Part shown: positions 1 through 8,761 of the stretch, piece after piece
Position numbering within the stretch: position 1 is the first letter of the stretch
Layout: every line of letters begins with the position of its first letter
DNA from: Clostridia bacterium
GTDB lineage: Bacteria; Bacillota_A; Clostridia; Oscillospirales; CAG-272
Assembly: GCA_017542695.1 (NCBI GenBank)
Contig: JAFXWT010000329.1
Span: forward strand, 1-25,411
Direction: 5' to 3'
DNA: 25,411 bases
Notes under the pieces: generated by a model
What the model saw: the letters and a program-made list of their open reading frames with translations, nothing else
What the model was told of the DNA's origin: nothing
The model's database searches: none
Translations under genes and position numbers: made by a program

Positions 1-824
1 ACCATGGGAGCGAAAACGACTACGCCGAGGCGAAGGCGCGTCTGTTTGGCGCGAGCAAAAACAGCGTGATAAATCTCGACGACACGCGCGCCGAGCAAAT
101 GGCGTGGCACGCCGCCGGAGACGTTTATTACGTTTCAAGATCCGACCGCATCGCAGAGTATTTCGCGCACGACGTATCGCTCGGAACGGCAAAACTCGAC
201 TTCATGCTTGATACGCCGCACGGCATATCGAGTATCGGGACCTCCCTCACCGGAGATTTCAACGTATATAATATATCGGAAGCGTATGCCGCCGCTGAGC
301 TTTGCGGGATTGACGGAAACACTATCGTATCGGCGCTCGCCTCGTTCCGCGGAGTGAACGGCCGCGCGGAAGAAGTCGGCAACGGCGAGATTTCCGTCAT
401 TATCGACTACGCGCACACGCCCGACGCGCTCGAAAAGATACTCGCGTCGCTTTCTTCCCTGCCGCACGGCAGGATGATCTCCGTCTTCGGCTGCGGCGGC
501 GACAGAGATCACGGCAAGCGCGCGATAATGGGCGCCGTCGCCGCAAAACATTCAGACCTCATCATTCTGACGTCGGATAATCCTCGCTCCGAGGATCCGA
601 CAGCTATAATATCCGACGTCGCCGCCGGCATCCCGCAGGGAGTTAAAACGATAACGGAGCCCGACAGAGCGGCGGCGATACAGCTTGCGCTCTCGTCCGC
701 ACAACGCGGCGACACGGTGCTCATCGCGGGCAAGGGGCACGAGGACTACATCGTCGACAAAAACGGAAAAAGATACTTTTCCGATAGGGACGAGGTCAAA
801 AAATACTTTGAAAAAGGAAAATGA
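1..824 (+). CDS. murE: MurE, UDP-MurNAc-tripeptide synthetase (meso-DAP type), 5' truncated
   Basis: This cytoplasmic Mur ligase adds the third stem-peptide residue to UDP-MurNAc-L-Ala-D-Glu using ATP. The open frame runs in from the window edge: the codons before position 66 read HGSENDYAEAKARLF, which matches the conserved 'HG..ENY..AK..LF' stretch of MurE, so a GTG at 66 is internal and not the start. Further family motifs follow: DYAHTPDAL, GCGGDRDHGKR, DNPRSEDP (codons 576-587 encode DNPR) and GKGHEDY. DNPR is the signature of enzymes that take meso-diaminopimelate rather than lysine. About 274 residues are present, covering the end of the central ATPase domain and the C-terminal domain; the N-terminal part and P-loop lie upstream. 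The stop codon is one base before the ATG of murF, so the two are co-transcribed. Confidence 0.95.
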   Translation, partial: HGSENDYAEAKARLFGASKNSVINLDDTRAEQMAWHAAGDVYYVSRSDRIAEYFAHDVSLGTAKLDFMLDTPHGISSIGTSLTGDFNVYNISEAYAAAELCGIDGNTIVSALASFRGVNGRAEEVGNGEISVIIDYAHTPDALEKILASLSSLPHGRMISVFGCGGDRDHGKRAIMGAVAAKHSDLIILTSDNPRSEDPTAIISDVAAGIPQGVKTITEPDRAAAIQLALSSAQRGDTVLIAGKGHEDYIVDKNGKRYFSDRDEVKKYFEKGK

Positions 825-825
825 A

Positions 826-2214
826 ATGTATCTTGGACTGAAAGACAGCGGAATGACGCTCGGCGAGATCGCAAAGATCACCCGCGGTGTGCCGCATAAT
901 CTTCCCGACGGGGAAACTTATGTTTATAATATAATCACCGATTCACGACAAAGCGCCGACGGCGCGCTTTTCGTCGCGCTCCGCGGCGAAAAATTCGACG
1001 GGCACGACTTTATTTGTCAAGCGTACGAAAACGGCGCTGTCTGTGTGCTGACGGAGAAAAAAATAAAGACGGATAAACCGTTCATCATTGTAAAAAATAC
1101 AACTGCGGCATACGGCGACGTCGCCGCCGCTTACCGACGTAAATTCAAAGCGCTCGCCGTCGCCGTCACGGGAAGCGTTGGCAAAACCACGACCAAAGAA
1201 GCGCTCTGCGCCGTTCTCGGCAAAAAATACAAGATCTGCAAAACCGTCGCTAATCACAACAACGAGATCGGTCTGCCCGAAACGCTCCTCTCGCTCAACG
1301 CCTCGCACCAGATCGCCGTCGTCGAAATGGGAATGGCGGCGCGCGGCGAGATCTCGGCGCTATCCGAAATGGCGGCGCCCGACATTTCGATAATCACAAA
1401 CGTCGGCACGTCACACATCGAATTTCTCCTCTCGCGCGAAAATATATTAAAAGCGAAACTCGAGATCGCCGACGGCATGAAACCGGACGGCATTCTTCTG
1501 ATGAACGGCGACGACGACTTGCTCGCCGGAGTCAAAAAAACGCGCACGTATGCGTTTTTTGTCGGCATCGACAACCCGCGCGTCGATTTTCTCGCGTCGA
1601 ACGTGCGCGAGATGAGCGACGGAATGACGTTCGACATGACGTATCGCGGCGAAACGCTCCGCGATCTTCACATTCCCTCTCTCGGAAAGCACAGCGTCTA
1701 CGCGGCGCTGTTCGCCGCCGCTGTCGGAATGATATGCGGGCTTTCCGAGAGCGAGATACGCGCGGGACTCGCTTCGTACTGCCCGGCAGATATGCGCCAG
1801 CGCATATCGGAGAAAAACGGAATAAAGATCATCGACGACTGCTACAACGCAAGCCCGGAATCAATGCGTGCAAGTATTGACGTATTGAAATATATCAATA
1901 TAAATGAGCACCGCCGTTCCGTCGCCGTGCTCGGCGAGATGAAAGAGCTCGGCAAGTTTTCGCCCTCTTTCCATAAAGCCGTCGGCGAATACGCAAAAGA
2001 TAAAGTCGATCTGCTTTGTCTATATGGCTCGGGCGAAAGCATCCGGGCGATCAAAGACGGGTACGATTCAGGCGACCGCCGCGCCGTCATGCTCGGCGAC
2101 GACGTCGATCGCGCCGTCACAATACTCAAAGAAAACGTAAAGAGCGGAGATGCCATACTCTTCAAAGCAAGCCGCGCCGTAAAACTCGAAAGACTTTCGG
2201 AGAAAATGAAATGA
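826..2214 (+). CDS. murF: MurF, UDP-MurNAc-tripeptide:D-Ala-D-Ala ligase
   Basis: MurF finishes the cytoplasmic stem peptide by ligating D-Ala-D-Ala to UDP-MurNAc-tripeptide. The protein is 462 residues, normal for the family. It has an N-terminal uridine-binding domain (about 1-105, with ITDSRQSADGALFVALRG), the ATP-binding P-loop TGSVGKTTTKE at 115-125, VVEMGMAARGEI, and the C-terminal IIDDCYNASPESM and AVLGEM motifs. The ATG at 826 is chosen because an AAGGA box sits 7 bases upstream and the product begins with the usual short leader before LGEI; the frame is open further upstream but overlaps murE. Its stop overlaps the mraY start by four bases (ATGA), which suggests translational coupling. 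Confidence 0.96.
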   Translation: MYLGLKDSGMTLGEIAKITRGVPHNLPDGETYVYNIITDSRQSADGALFVALRGEKFDGHDFICQAYENGAVCVLTEKKIKTDKPFIIVKNTTAAYGDVAAAYRRKFKALAVAVTGSVGKTTTKEALCAVLGKKYKICKTVANHNNEIGLPETLLSLNASHQIAVVEMGMAARGEISALSEMAAPDISIITNVGTSHIEFLLSRENILKAKLEIADGMKPDGILLMNGDDDLLAGVKKTRTYAFFVGIDNPRVDFLASNVREMSDGMTFDMTYRGETLRDLHIPSLGKHSVYAALFAAAVGMICGLSESEIRAGLASYCPADMRQRISEKNGIKIIDDCYNASPESMRASIDVLKYININEHRRSVAVLGEMKELGKFSPSFHKAVGEYAKDKVDLLCLYGSGESIRAIKDGYDSGDRRAVMLGDDVDRAVTILKENVKSGDAILFKASRAVKLERLSEKMK

Positions 2215-3185
2215 ATATTTTGCTCGCGTCATCAATAATCGCGTCGCTCGCTCTGACGGGCGTGCTTTCGCGCGTTTTCATTCCGAAACTGAAAAGTCTG
2301 AAAATGGGACAGCCCATTTCCGAGATCGGACCGCGCTGGCACAAATCGAAGGAAGGCACCCCCACAATGGGCGGACTGTTCTTCATCGTGCCTATAATCC
2401 TCATTCTCGTCGTCGCGTCGGTCGTCATGCCGCGCGAGCTCGACCTGCCGCGCCTTTGGATAACGGCGATCTCAGCCCTGCTCTTCGGACTGATCGGCAT
2501 CGTCGACGACGCGGCAAAACTTTACAAGCACGAAAACGAGGGACTTCTGCCGTGGCAGAAATTCACCCTCCAGCTTGTCGTCGCGTCGGCGTACGTCGGG
2601 ATTATGGCGGCAAAAGGATATCTCACGACAATCGTTTACATCCCGTTTTTCCATGCTGAGGTCGACCTCGGATTCTTCTTCTATATTATATCCGTCGTCC
2701 TCATCTGCGGTATCGTTAACAGCGTCAACCTCACCGACGGCATCGACGGGCTCGCTTCGTCGGTGACGGCGGTCATAACCGCGTTTTTTGCCGTGATGAG
2801 CGTCATCGCGTCAAACGACACGTCCTCTCTCCTCTCATGCGCGGTCTTCGGCGGATGCCTCGGCTTCCTTATATATAATGCCTATCCTGCGAAGATCTTC
2901 ATGGGCGACACCGGCTCGCTCTTTCTCGGCGGCGCCGTCGTCGGCATCGCGTTCATCTACGGTTCGCCGCTGATCATACTCGTAATGGGGGTAGTTTACG
3001 TCTTTGAAACGATATCTGTCATTTTGCAGGTGTCGTACTACAAGCTGTCGCGCGGAAAGCGCCTGTTCAAAATGGCGCCGTTCCACCATCATCTTGAAAA
3101 ATGCGGATTCTCGGAAAACAAGATCGTGTTCATCGCCATCGGCGTAACGTTCGTGTTTTCGCTGATCGCGGCGCTTTTGGCATAA
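2211..3185 (+). CDS. mraY: MraY, phospho-MurNAc-pentapeptide translocase
   Basis: This integral membrane enzyme transfers phospho-MurNAc-pentapeptide from UDP to undecaprenyl phosphate, giving lipid I. The 324-residue length and about ten hydrophobic segments fit the family. Visible motifs are the Asp-Asp pair at 99-100 (GIVDDAAKL), NSVNLTDGIDGL at 170-181, NAYPAKIFMGDTGSLFLG around 223-240 with Asp233, and the histidine motif FHHHLE at 291-296. The early KEGTPTMGG segment is also diagnostic. The start is the ATG inside the murF stop region, with a GGAG box 8 bases upstream. In many bacteria murD comes next; here ftsW starts 10 bases after the mraY stop. Confidence 0.97.
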   Translation: MNILLASSIIASLALTGVLSRVFIPKLKSLKMGQPISEIGPRWHKSKEGTPTMGGLFFIVPIILILVVASVVMPRELDLPRLWITAISALLFGLIGIVDDAAKLYKHENEGLLPWQKFTLQLVVASAYVGIMAAKGYLTTIVYIPFFHAEVDLGFFFYIISVVLICGIVNSVNLTDGIDGLASSVTAVITAFFAVMSVIASNDTSSLLSCAVFGGCLGFLIYNAYPAKIFMGDTGSLFLGGAVVGIAFIYGSPLIILVMGVVYVFETISVILQVSYYKLSRGKRLFKMAPFHHHLEKCGFSENKIVFIAIGVTFVFSLIAALLA

Positions 3186-3195
3186 GGAGGAAAAC

Positions 3196-4377
3196 GTGAA
3201 AAACGAGACCGGACAACTGAATAAGCGCTCGTTTTTCCGCGAGCTGCTCCACCCCGAAAAGAAAATCGTGAGCCGCGTGCGCGGCGGCGTCGACAAGCAA
3301 TTTCTGATCCTTGTCGTCCTGCTCGTGTGCTTCGGCTCGGTGATGATCTTCTCCGCGGGCTACGTCTACGCCGAAAAGAACTTCGGCGACAGCTTCTATT
3401 TCGTCAAAAGGCAGTTCATCTTCGGGCTGATCGGCATCGGAGTGATGATACTCCTCTCCAACATCGACTACGCCCTGCTTAAAAGATTTTCTCTTCCTAT
3501 ATTTATTATATCCATGCTGATGCTCATCCTCGTGCTGATACCGGGAGTCGGAACGACTGTCAACGGCGCGACGCGCTGGCTCGGCGTAGGAGCGGCGAGA
3601 TTCCAACCGTCCGAAGTCGCAAAATTCGCACTGATACTGATACTCGCAACGTATACCGCGTTCTTCTCGGAAAAGATCAAGAAATTCAGATACGGGATTC
3701 TCTTCCCCGCGCTCGTGATAGTTGCAGTCTGTCTTATGACGGTTCTCGAACATCATATGTCGGGAACGATAATTCTCTTTCTGATCGGCGCGGCGATGAT
3801 ATTCATTTCAGGCGCTGACCTGAAATGGCTCGGTGCGATAGGCGGAACGTTCGCCGCCGGCGCGCTCGGGATCGTTCTTTTCACAAACTATACAAAAGAC
3901 AGGATCGACGCATGGCTCCACCCCGAAAACGACCTGCTCGGCAAGGGCTGGCAACCGTATCAGAGTTTGCTTGCGATCGGCTCGGGCGGATTTTTCGGCG
4001 TCGGACTCGGCAACAGCTATCAAAAACAGCTTTGGCTCCCCGAACCGCAGAACGATTTCATTTTTGCAGTCGTGTGCGAGGAGCTCGGCTTCCTCGGCGC
4101 TGTCGCAGTCGTCACGCTCTTCGTATTCCTGATACTTCGCGGAATAAAGATAGCGCGCCGCGCGCCGGACACGTTCTCGTCGATGCTCGCCGCAGGACTG
4201 ACGGCGAAAGTCGGAATACAGGCGCTTCTCAACATCGCCGTCGTCACGGCATCTGTCCCGACAACGGGCATTTCTCTGCCGTTTTTCAGTTACGGCGGCT
4301 CGGCGCTTATCATGCAGCTCGCCGAAATGGGAATAATACTTTCGATCTCACGGTACACACGACGAAAAGAACTTTGA
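3196..4377 (+). CDS. ftsW: FtsW/SpoVE-type SEDS peptidoglycan glycosyltransferase
   Basis: This SEDS-family polytopic membrane protein polymerises lipid II at the septum together with a class B penicillin-binding protein. It has 393 residues: a soluble N-terminal stretch of about 33 residues rich in Lys/Arg, then about ten hydrophobic helices. Family motifs include GATRWLGVGAARFQPSE, the conserved GSGGFFGVGLGNSYQKQ loop, PEPQNDFIFAVVCEELGF and the C-terminal TGISLPFFSYGGSAL. The start is GTG, behind an excellent AAGGAGG site at 3184-3190. Location between mraY and murG argues for FtsW or its sporulation paralogue SpoVE rather than RodA; sequence alone does not separate FtsW from SpoVE. Confidence 0.93.
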   Translation: MKNETGQLNKRSFFRELLHPEKKIVSRVRGGVDKQFLILVVLLVCFGSVMIFSAGYVYAEKNFGDSFYFVKRQFIFGLIGIGVMILLSNIDYALLKRFSLPIFIISMLMLILVLIPGVGTTVNGATRWLGVGAARFQPSEVAKFALILILATYTAFFSEKIKKFRYGILFPALVIVAVCLMTVLEHHMSGTIILFLIGAAMIFISGADLKWLGAIGGTFAAGALGIVLFTNYTKDRIDAWLHPENDLLGKGWQPYQSLLAIGSGGFFGVGLGNSYQKQLWLPEPQNDFIFAVVCEELGFLGAVAVVTLFVFLILRGIKIARRAPDTFSSMLAAGLTAKVGIQALLNIAVVTASVPTTGISLPFFSYGGSALIMQLAEMGIILSISRYTRRKEL

Positions 4378-4388
4378 CGGAGGACAAC

Positions 4389-5516
4389 ATGAGGATACTC
4401 ATCGCAGGCGGCGGCACGGCGGGGCATATCAATCCCGCGATAGCGGTGGCGGACACTATACGCGCCCACGATAAAAACGCCGAGATCGCTTTCATCGGCA
4501 CGTCGTACGGGCTTGAAAACGACCTCGTAACAAAGGCGGGATATAAAATTTACCATATTGAGATGCGTGGGTTGAAGCGCTCGTTCTCGCTTTCAAACGT
4601 AAAAACCGCTTACTACTACTTTTCGGCGCCTCAAAAAGCGAAAAAACTAATAAAGGAATTTCGCCCCGACGTAGTCTTCGGCACGGGAGGGTATCTGTCG
4701 TGGCCGCTTGTTAAAGCCGCCGCGTCGCTCGGCGTTCCAAGTGCTCTTCACGAGTCCAACGCCATAGTCGGCAAGGCGGTGCGTATGCTTTCAAATAAGG
4801 TAAATAGAATTTACCTTAACTTCCCGTCAGCCGCGGATCAAATAAAAAAGAAAGAAAAGATAATCGTCGTCGGCAATCCGCTTATATCGGGCGGCGCCGC
4901 CGCCCGCACGCCCGCTCTTGAGCAAAAGCTCGGCGTCACAAACGATACGTTCACCGTTCTTTCGTTCGGCGGAAGTCTCGGATCAGAGAAACTCAGCAGC
5001 ACCGTCATCGACGTTGCAAATTCCTTCAAAACCAAGCATCCGCGCGTACTTTTCGTTCACGCATGCGGCCCGAAGAAGTACGACTTTGCGGCTGAATACG
5101 CCGCATCTGTCGGAGCTTTCGGCGCATCTAATCTGCAGCTCGAAAAATACATCTACAATATGCCCGAATGGCAGGCTTGCGCCGACGTCGTGATCTGTCG
5201 CGCAGGCGCAATGACCATCTCCGAGCTTGCAGCGGCGGGCAAAGCCGCGATCATTGTTCCCTCTCCGTACGTCGCAAATAATCATCAGTACGAAAACGCG
5301 AAGCGACTCGCCGACGCAGGCGCGGCAATAATGATAATGGAGCGTGATATCACCCCCGAGATTCTTTCGTCAACGCTCGAAGAACTCATCTCGTCAGAGT
5401 CGGAGTGCCGCGCTCTGTCCGAAAACATAAAAAAGTTCTCGTATCCCGACGCGCGCGAGCGCATTTACCGCGACTTGCGCAACCTTGCCGAAAAGTCGCC
5501 TTTTAATACAAAATAA
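4389..5516 (+). CDS. murG: MurG, lipid II-forming GlcNAc transferase
   Basis: MurG is a peripheral GT-B glycosyltransferase that moves GlcNAc from UDP-GlcNAc onto lipid I at the inner membrane face, giving lipid II. The 375-residue protein starts with the glycine-rich loop GGGTAGHINPAIA, followed by GTGGYLSWPLVKAA, LHESNAIVGKA, the second Rossmann loop FGGSLGSEKLS, and the donor-site CRAGAMTISELAAAGKAAI and NHQYENAKRL segments. The ATG at 4389 has a GGAGG site 5 bases upstream and lies 11 bases after the ftsW stop. It is the last gene of the operon; a terminator follows at 5644. An unusual perfect inverted repeat lies within the coding sequence at 4796-4818. Confidence 0.97.
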   Translation: MRILIAGGGTAGHINPAIAVADTIRAHDKNAEIAFIGTSYGLENDLVTKAGYKIYHIEMRGLKRSFSLSNVKTAYYYFSAPQKAKKLIKEFRPDVVFGTGGYLSWPLVKAAASLGVPSALHESNAIVGKAVRMLSNKVNRIYLNFPSAADQIKKKEKIIVVGNPLISGGAAARTPALEQKLGVTNDTFTVLSFGGSLGSEKLSSTVIDVANSFKTKHPRVLFVHACGPKKYDFAAEYAASVGAFGASNLQLEKYIYNMPEWQACADVVICRAGAMTISELAAAGKAAIIVPSPYVANNHQYENAKRLADAGAAIMIMERDITPEILSSTLEELISSESECRALSENIKKFSYPDARERIYRDLRNLAEKSPFNTK

Positions 5517-5596
5517 TGCCTCTCATTTATACATCTGTATTAGTTTAGGTAAATTTCATTGTGCATTTTGCCCCGCCAAAACAGAACATTTGTTTG

Positions 5597-5615
5597 CAAA
5601 AATCGTCGATTTTTG
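5597..5615. repeat. Perfect 19-base palindrome in the murG-ftsZ gap
   Basis: Nine-base arms CAAAAATCG and CGATTTTTG flank a single T. With a one-base centre it is a poor RNA hairpin as written but a possible protein-binding dyad. It lies about 100 bases upstream of the ftsZ promoter and before the murG-operon terminator. The function is unknown. Confidence 0.5.
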
Positions 5616-5643
5616 CCCATTTTACGCTCATTTACCCCACTTA

Positions 5644-5672
5644 CCGCCCGTTTAGGCGGCTTTTCTTATTTT
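5644..5672 (+). terminator. Rho-independent terminator of the murE-murG operon
   Basis: The stem CCGCC (5644-5648) pairs with GGCGG (5655-5659) around a CGTTTA loop. A T-rich tail follows, interrupted by one C and one A. It separates the mur operon from the ftsZ promoter. Confidence 0.75.
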
Positions 5673-5697
5673 TTTTGGCATTTTTCAGAAAAAAATC

Positions 5698-5726
5698 TTG
5701 CATTTGAAAAAAAATAATATTACAAT
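5698..5726 (+). promoter_or_regulatory. Sigma-A-type promoter of ftsZ
   Basis: TTGCAT and TACAAT are separated by 17 bases in an A/T-rich stretch just after the upstream terminator. The predicted leader is about 65 bases. The -35 box is weak and the -10 box is good. Confidence 0.6.
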
Positions 5727-5797
5727 ATTGTTGTAGTGAAGTATTTCTATGTAATTCAAATTTACTATAAGAAAAATAAAATTCAGGAGGCATAAAA

Positions 5798-7015
5798 ATG
5801 GGTTTTGAATTTAATCAGGACTTTGACAGCGGAGTGAAAATCAAAGTCATCGGCGTAGGAGGAGGCGGCGGCAATGCGGTAAACCGCATGATCGCAAAGA
5901 ACATCAAGGGCGTCGATTTCATCACAGTCAACAGCGATAAGCAGGTCCTTCTTGCGTCGAGCGCGGCGACAAAGGTCGCCATCGGCGAAAAGATAACAAA
6001 GGGACACGGCGCAGGTTCCGATCCGTCGGTCGGCAAAGCTGCTGCTGAAGAAAGCATTGAAGACATCCAGAATATCGTTCGCGGCGCGGACATGGTATTC
6101 ATCACAACGGGTATGGGCGGCGGCACAGGCACAGGCGCGGCTCCCGTTGTTGCAAAAGCGGCAAAAGAAATGGGCATCCTCACGATCGGTATCGTAACGA
6201 AGCCGTTCGCTTTTGAAGGAAGAAAGAGAATGATCCAGGCCGAGCAGGGCATCGTTGCTCTCCGCGACTACGTAGACTCGCTCGTTGTCATTCCGAACGA
6301 AAGACTGAAACAAATCTCCGAAAACAGAATTTCTCTTGCAAACGCATTTGATTATGCCGACGAAGTTCTTTGCCACGGCGTACAGAGCATCTCCGACCTT
6401 ATCAACGTATCCGGTATCGTCAACCTCGACTTCGCGGACGTAACGGCTGTCATGAAAGACGGCGGCTACGCTCACATGGGCGTCGGCGAAGGAAGCGGCA
6501 GAGACAAAGCAGAGACGGCTGCACGCGCGGCGATCTCCAGTCCGTTGCTCGAAACGACGATCACAGGCGCGACAGGTATTATCATCAATATCACAGGTTC
6601 GCCCGACATCGGACTTGAAGAAGTTGAAACGGCTTCCTCAATGATATCCAGCGAAGCTCATCCCGACGCAAACATCATCTGGGGCGCGGTATGGGATCAG
6701 AGTCTTGAAGACACAATGAAGATCACTGTCATTGCAACGGGACTCCGTTCCGACGAAGTCATCAACCCCGCGTCAAAGCTCAACCAGACAACGACGATCG
6801 CCCGCCCCGCCACAACGCAGTTCGGCAACACATCGTCGCTCAACACAGGCGCGTTCAACACGACGGGCAGCATCAACACAGGCGCTTTCAGACCCGCAGC
6901 GCAGACTACGCAGCAGATTCCCACTCCGAATCCGGTAGCCGCAGATGACTCCGAAGCCCTCATCTCCGATCAGGACTTCGACGACATCATGACAATCCTC
7001 AAAAAGAATAGATAA
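5798..7015 (+). CDS. ftsZ: FtsZ, tubulin-like cell division GTPase
   Basis: FtsZ polymerises into the cytokinetic ring on the inside of the membrane at midcell. The 405-residue protein has the GTP-binding glycine loop GGGTGTG at 107-113 and the T7 catalytic loop NLDFAD at 209-214, which completes the GTPase site of the next subunit. After the globular core (to about 320) comes a variable linker containing two near-copies of SLNTGAF/SINTGAF (348-364), then an acidic C-terminal tail ending [12 protein letters not shown]. That tail resembles the usual FtsA/SepF-binding peptide but lacks its conserved proline. The ATG has an AGGAGG site 7 bases upstream. ftsA and ftsQ, common upstream neighbours, are absent; the gene has its own promoter and terminator. 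Confidence 0.97.
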   Translation: MGFEFNQDFDSGVKIKVIGVGGGGGNAVNRMIAKNIKGVDFITVNSDKQVLLASSAATKVAIGEKITKGHGAGSDPSVGKAAAEESIEDIQNIVRGADMVFITTGMGGGTGTGAAPVVAKAAKEMGILTIGIVTKPFAFEGRKRMIQAEQGIVALRDYVDSLVVIPNERLKQISENRISLANAFDYADEVLCHGVQSISDLINVSGIVNLDFADVTAVMKDGGYAHMGVGEGSGRDKAETAARAAISSPLLETTITGATGIIINITGSPDIGLEEVETASSMISSEAHPDANIIWGAVWDQSLEDTMKITVIATGLRSDEVINPASKLNQTTTIARPATTQFGNTSSLNTGAFNTTGSINTGAFRPAAQTTQQIPTPNPVAADDSEALISDQDFDDIMTILKKNR

Positions 7016-7032
7016 TCCTGATACATAAAAAG

Positions 7033-7072
7033 CCGCCGCACAGATCCTTTCGATTTGTGCGGCGGATTTTTT
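7033..7072 (+). terminator. Strong terminator after ftsZ
   Basis: The ten-base arm CCGCCGCACA (7033-7042) pairs with TGTGCGGCGG (7056-7065). Four more pairs extend it to a CTTTC loop, and a T6 run follows the stem. Confidence 0.9.
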
Positions 7073-7097
7073 CGCTTGCTATTGCTTGATTTTTTGC

Positions 7098-7127
7098 AAA
7101 AAAATCCGTCGATTTCTCGACGGATTT
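7098..7127 (-). terminator. Terminator of the pcp-lipoprotein operon
   Basis: The arms AAATCCGTCGA (7102-7112) and TCGACGGATTT (7117-7127) flank a TTTC loop. Read on the minus strand they are followed by a T7 run. It faces the ftsZ terminator, insulating the convergent units. Confidence 0.88.
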
Positions 7128-7152
7128 ATATTTACATATTTGAATATGTCAA

Positions 7153-7902
7153 TTATTTTTTCGATTCCTCGATCTTCTCTTCCTTGGTGAGATCAATCGA
7201 AATTATATTGAGAAAATTCGATTCTTTTTCTTTCGCGTCGCATTCGTTCAGGTCTTTGATGAACTGCGCCTCGTTCGATTTGTTGACTGCGCTGTAATCG
7301 GCGACGACCGTGTAAACGTACTTGTCGATCTCGAAAACGAACGTCGTCTTTCCGAGTATCGCGCCGAACTCTTCAAACACAGTCATCGTGTCGTAAATGA
7401 TCTCCGCGACATTCGATATCGACTTTACGTCTTTAAGCTCGATTTTGTAGATAGAAGAAACATCGTAAATCTCGAAATTCTGTTTCGGATCGGCCGTTCT
7501 GAATGTGTAATTCTCAAATCCGTCCTCAAACTCGTTAAGCCATTGTACCGACTTGATATTCTCCGCGTGCGCGGCGAGCGGCCCCTTTTCGATCTTCTTT
7601 TCCATCTGCGCGTTGACATACCTGACGCCGTAGCTGTCCGTCATCCAAACCGATGAGATGTACATCACGAAATCCGTATTGGTGTCGTTGCAGCGGACGT
7701 TGGCGATATACCAACCGTTCGTCGTTCTGTTCTGCGTGTAGTCGAGCAACTCAAAATTCAGATTTCCGTATTTATCTTTAAGATATTTGTTCGCTTTTTT
7801 GATCGCGCTGTCCGAAGCGGCACACGCGCACATCAAAAATACAAAAGCAGCGGCGAAGAAGATAACTGCCGTCGCCCTGCATATTCGCCTGAAAACTTTC
7901 AT
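7153..7902 (-). CDS. Putative lipoprotein of unknown function
   Basis: The 249-residue protein has a basic N-terminus (MKVFRRICR), a hydrophobic core, and a cysteine at the end of FLMCAC, which looks like a signal peptide with a weak lipobox. The rest is hydrophilic, rich in Asn, Tyr and charged residues, and matches no family I recognise; the C-terminus is Lys/Glu-rich. It is probably secreted and possibly lipid-anchored on the outer face of the membrane. The ATG is preceded by AAGGAG, whose first bases are the stop codon of the upstream pcp gene 10 bases away, so the two are surely co-transcribed. The link to pyroglutamyl peptidase does not reveal a function. Confidence 0.75.
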   Translation of the reverse strand: MKVFRRICRATAVIFFAAAFVFLMCACAASDSAIKKANKYLKDKYGNLNFELLDYTQNRTTNGWYIANVRCNDTNTDFVMYISSVWMTDSYGVRYVNAQMEKKIEKGPLAAHAENIKSVQWLNEFEDGFENYTFRTADPKQNFEIYDVSSIYKIELKDVKSISNVAEIIYDTMTVFEEFGAILGKTTFVFEIDKYVYTVVADYSAVNKSNEAQFIKDLNECDAKEKESNFLNIISIDLTKEEKIEESKK

Positions 7903-7912
7903 ATCCCTCTCC

Positions 7913-8512
7913 TTAGTAACAATTATAAACAGCCGTCTCGACCGCCCTGACTATCACGTCGAGCGGTAGCGACTTTGCGTTATCCCCGACAAATTCCGTC
8001 GCGTCGGGAACGTGAATAAATCCCGTTATTCTGTTCGCCCCCTCGTCTTTGTCCTTTTTGAGTGCGGAATAAAGCACGAGATTGCAAATGTATGTCCCCG
8101 CGGAAAACGAATACGCCGCAGGTATTTCCTCCTCTTTAAGTTTTGTGAGTATTTTTTCAAAATCAAAAGTCGAAAAATACGCGTTCTCGCCATTGGCGAT
8201 CTTGCTTTCGCCCGGCGTGCAGCCGCACGGGTAAACGCAGTCGTTATCCTTGATCGAGCCGCGTAGATTTATCCCAACGCGCTCAACGCGGATCGCCTCG
8301 GCGCCCGAAGCGAGCCCGAACATCACGACAGCGTCGGGGTCGAAAGCGTCAATTTCTTGATACAGCTTTTTCACCGCGCCGCCCCATGTGACGGGAAGGC
8401 ATACTTTTCTGATGTTATGATCCTCTGTATCTTTCATGCGCAGTACCGCCTCAAAAGACGTATTGACGGCTCTTGTGCCGAACGGCTCAAAGCCCGTGAG
8501 CAGAATTTTCAT
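7913..8512 (-). CDS. pcp: Pyrrolidone-carboxylate peptidase (pyroglutamyl peptidase I)
   Basis: This cytoplasmic cysteine peptidase (family C15) removes N-terminal pyroglutamate from peptides. The 199-residue length is close to the family norm. The N-terminal signature ILLTGFEPFG is present. The catalytic triad can be placed by family alignment: Glu77 in RVERVGIN, Cys143 in FSAGTYICN and His167 in GFIHVPD. The start ATG begins exactly at the family's usual N-terminus, with an AGGGA site upstream. It is the first gene of a two-gene operon with the lipoprotein, read from the promoter at 8560-8588. Confidence 0.93.
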   Translation of the reverse strand: MKILLTGFEPFGTRAVNTSFEAVLRMKDTEDHNIRKVCLPVTWGGAVKKLYQEIDAFDPDAVVMFGLASGAEAIRVERVGINLRGSIKDNDCVYPCGCTPGESKIANGENAYFSTFDFEKILTKLKEEEIPAAYSFSAGTYICNLVLYSALKKDKDEGANRITGFIHVPDATEFVGDNAKSLPLDVIVRAVETAVYNCY

Positions 8513-8559
8513 CAGTCAATTCCCTGCGCTTTTTCAAAACATACTTACAGATTTACTAT

Positions 8560-8588
8560 ATTATACACGACTATTCAAAATAAATCAA
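8560..8588 (-). promoter_or_regulatory. Promoter of the pcp operon
   Basis: On the minus strand TTGATT and a perfect TATAAT are separated by 17 bases, about 48 bases before the pcp ATG. Confidence 0.75.
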
Positions 8589-8730
8589 GTGTTTTTTCAA
8601 AATTTGTCCTTTCCTCGCTGTAAATTATACTCATTTATTCCATATTTTATGACGATTTTGGCTTGCGCTGACATTTTCAGCCGGATTTAATACAATGATA
8701 ATGGGCGGCCGCGCCGAAAATAGTTAAATT

Positions 8731-8760
8731 TTGACACGCGATTTTTCACGCGCGGATGAT
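8731..8760 (+). promoter_or_regulatory. Probable promoter of the mazF-type gene
   Basis: A perfect TTGACA (8731-8736) is followed after 18 bases by GATGAT (8755-8760), a four-of-six match to the -10 box. It lies immediately upstream of two palindromic sites. Confidence 0.55.
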
Positions 8761-8761
8761 T

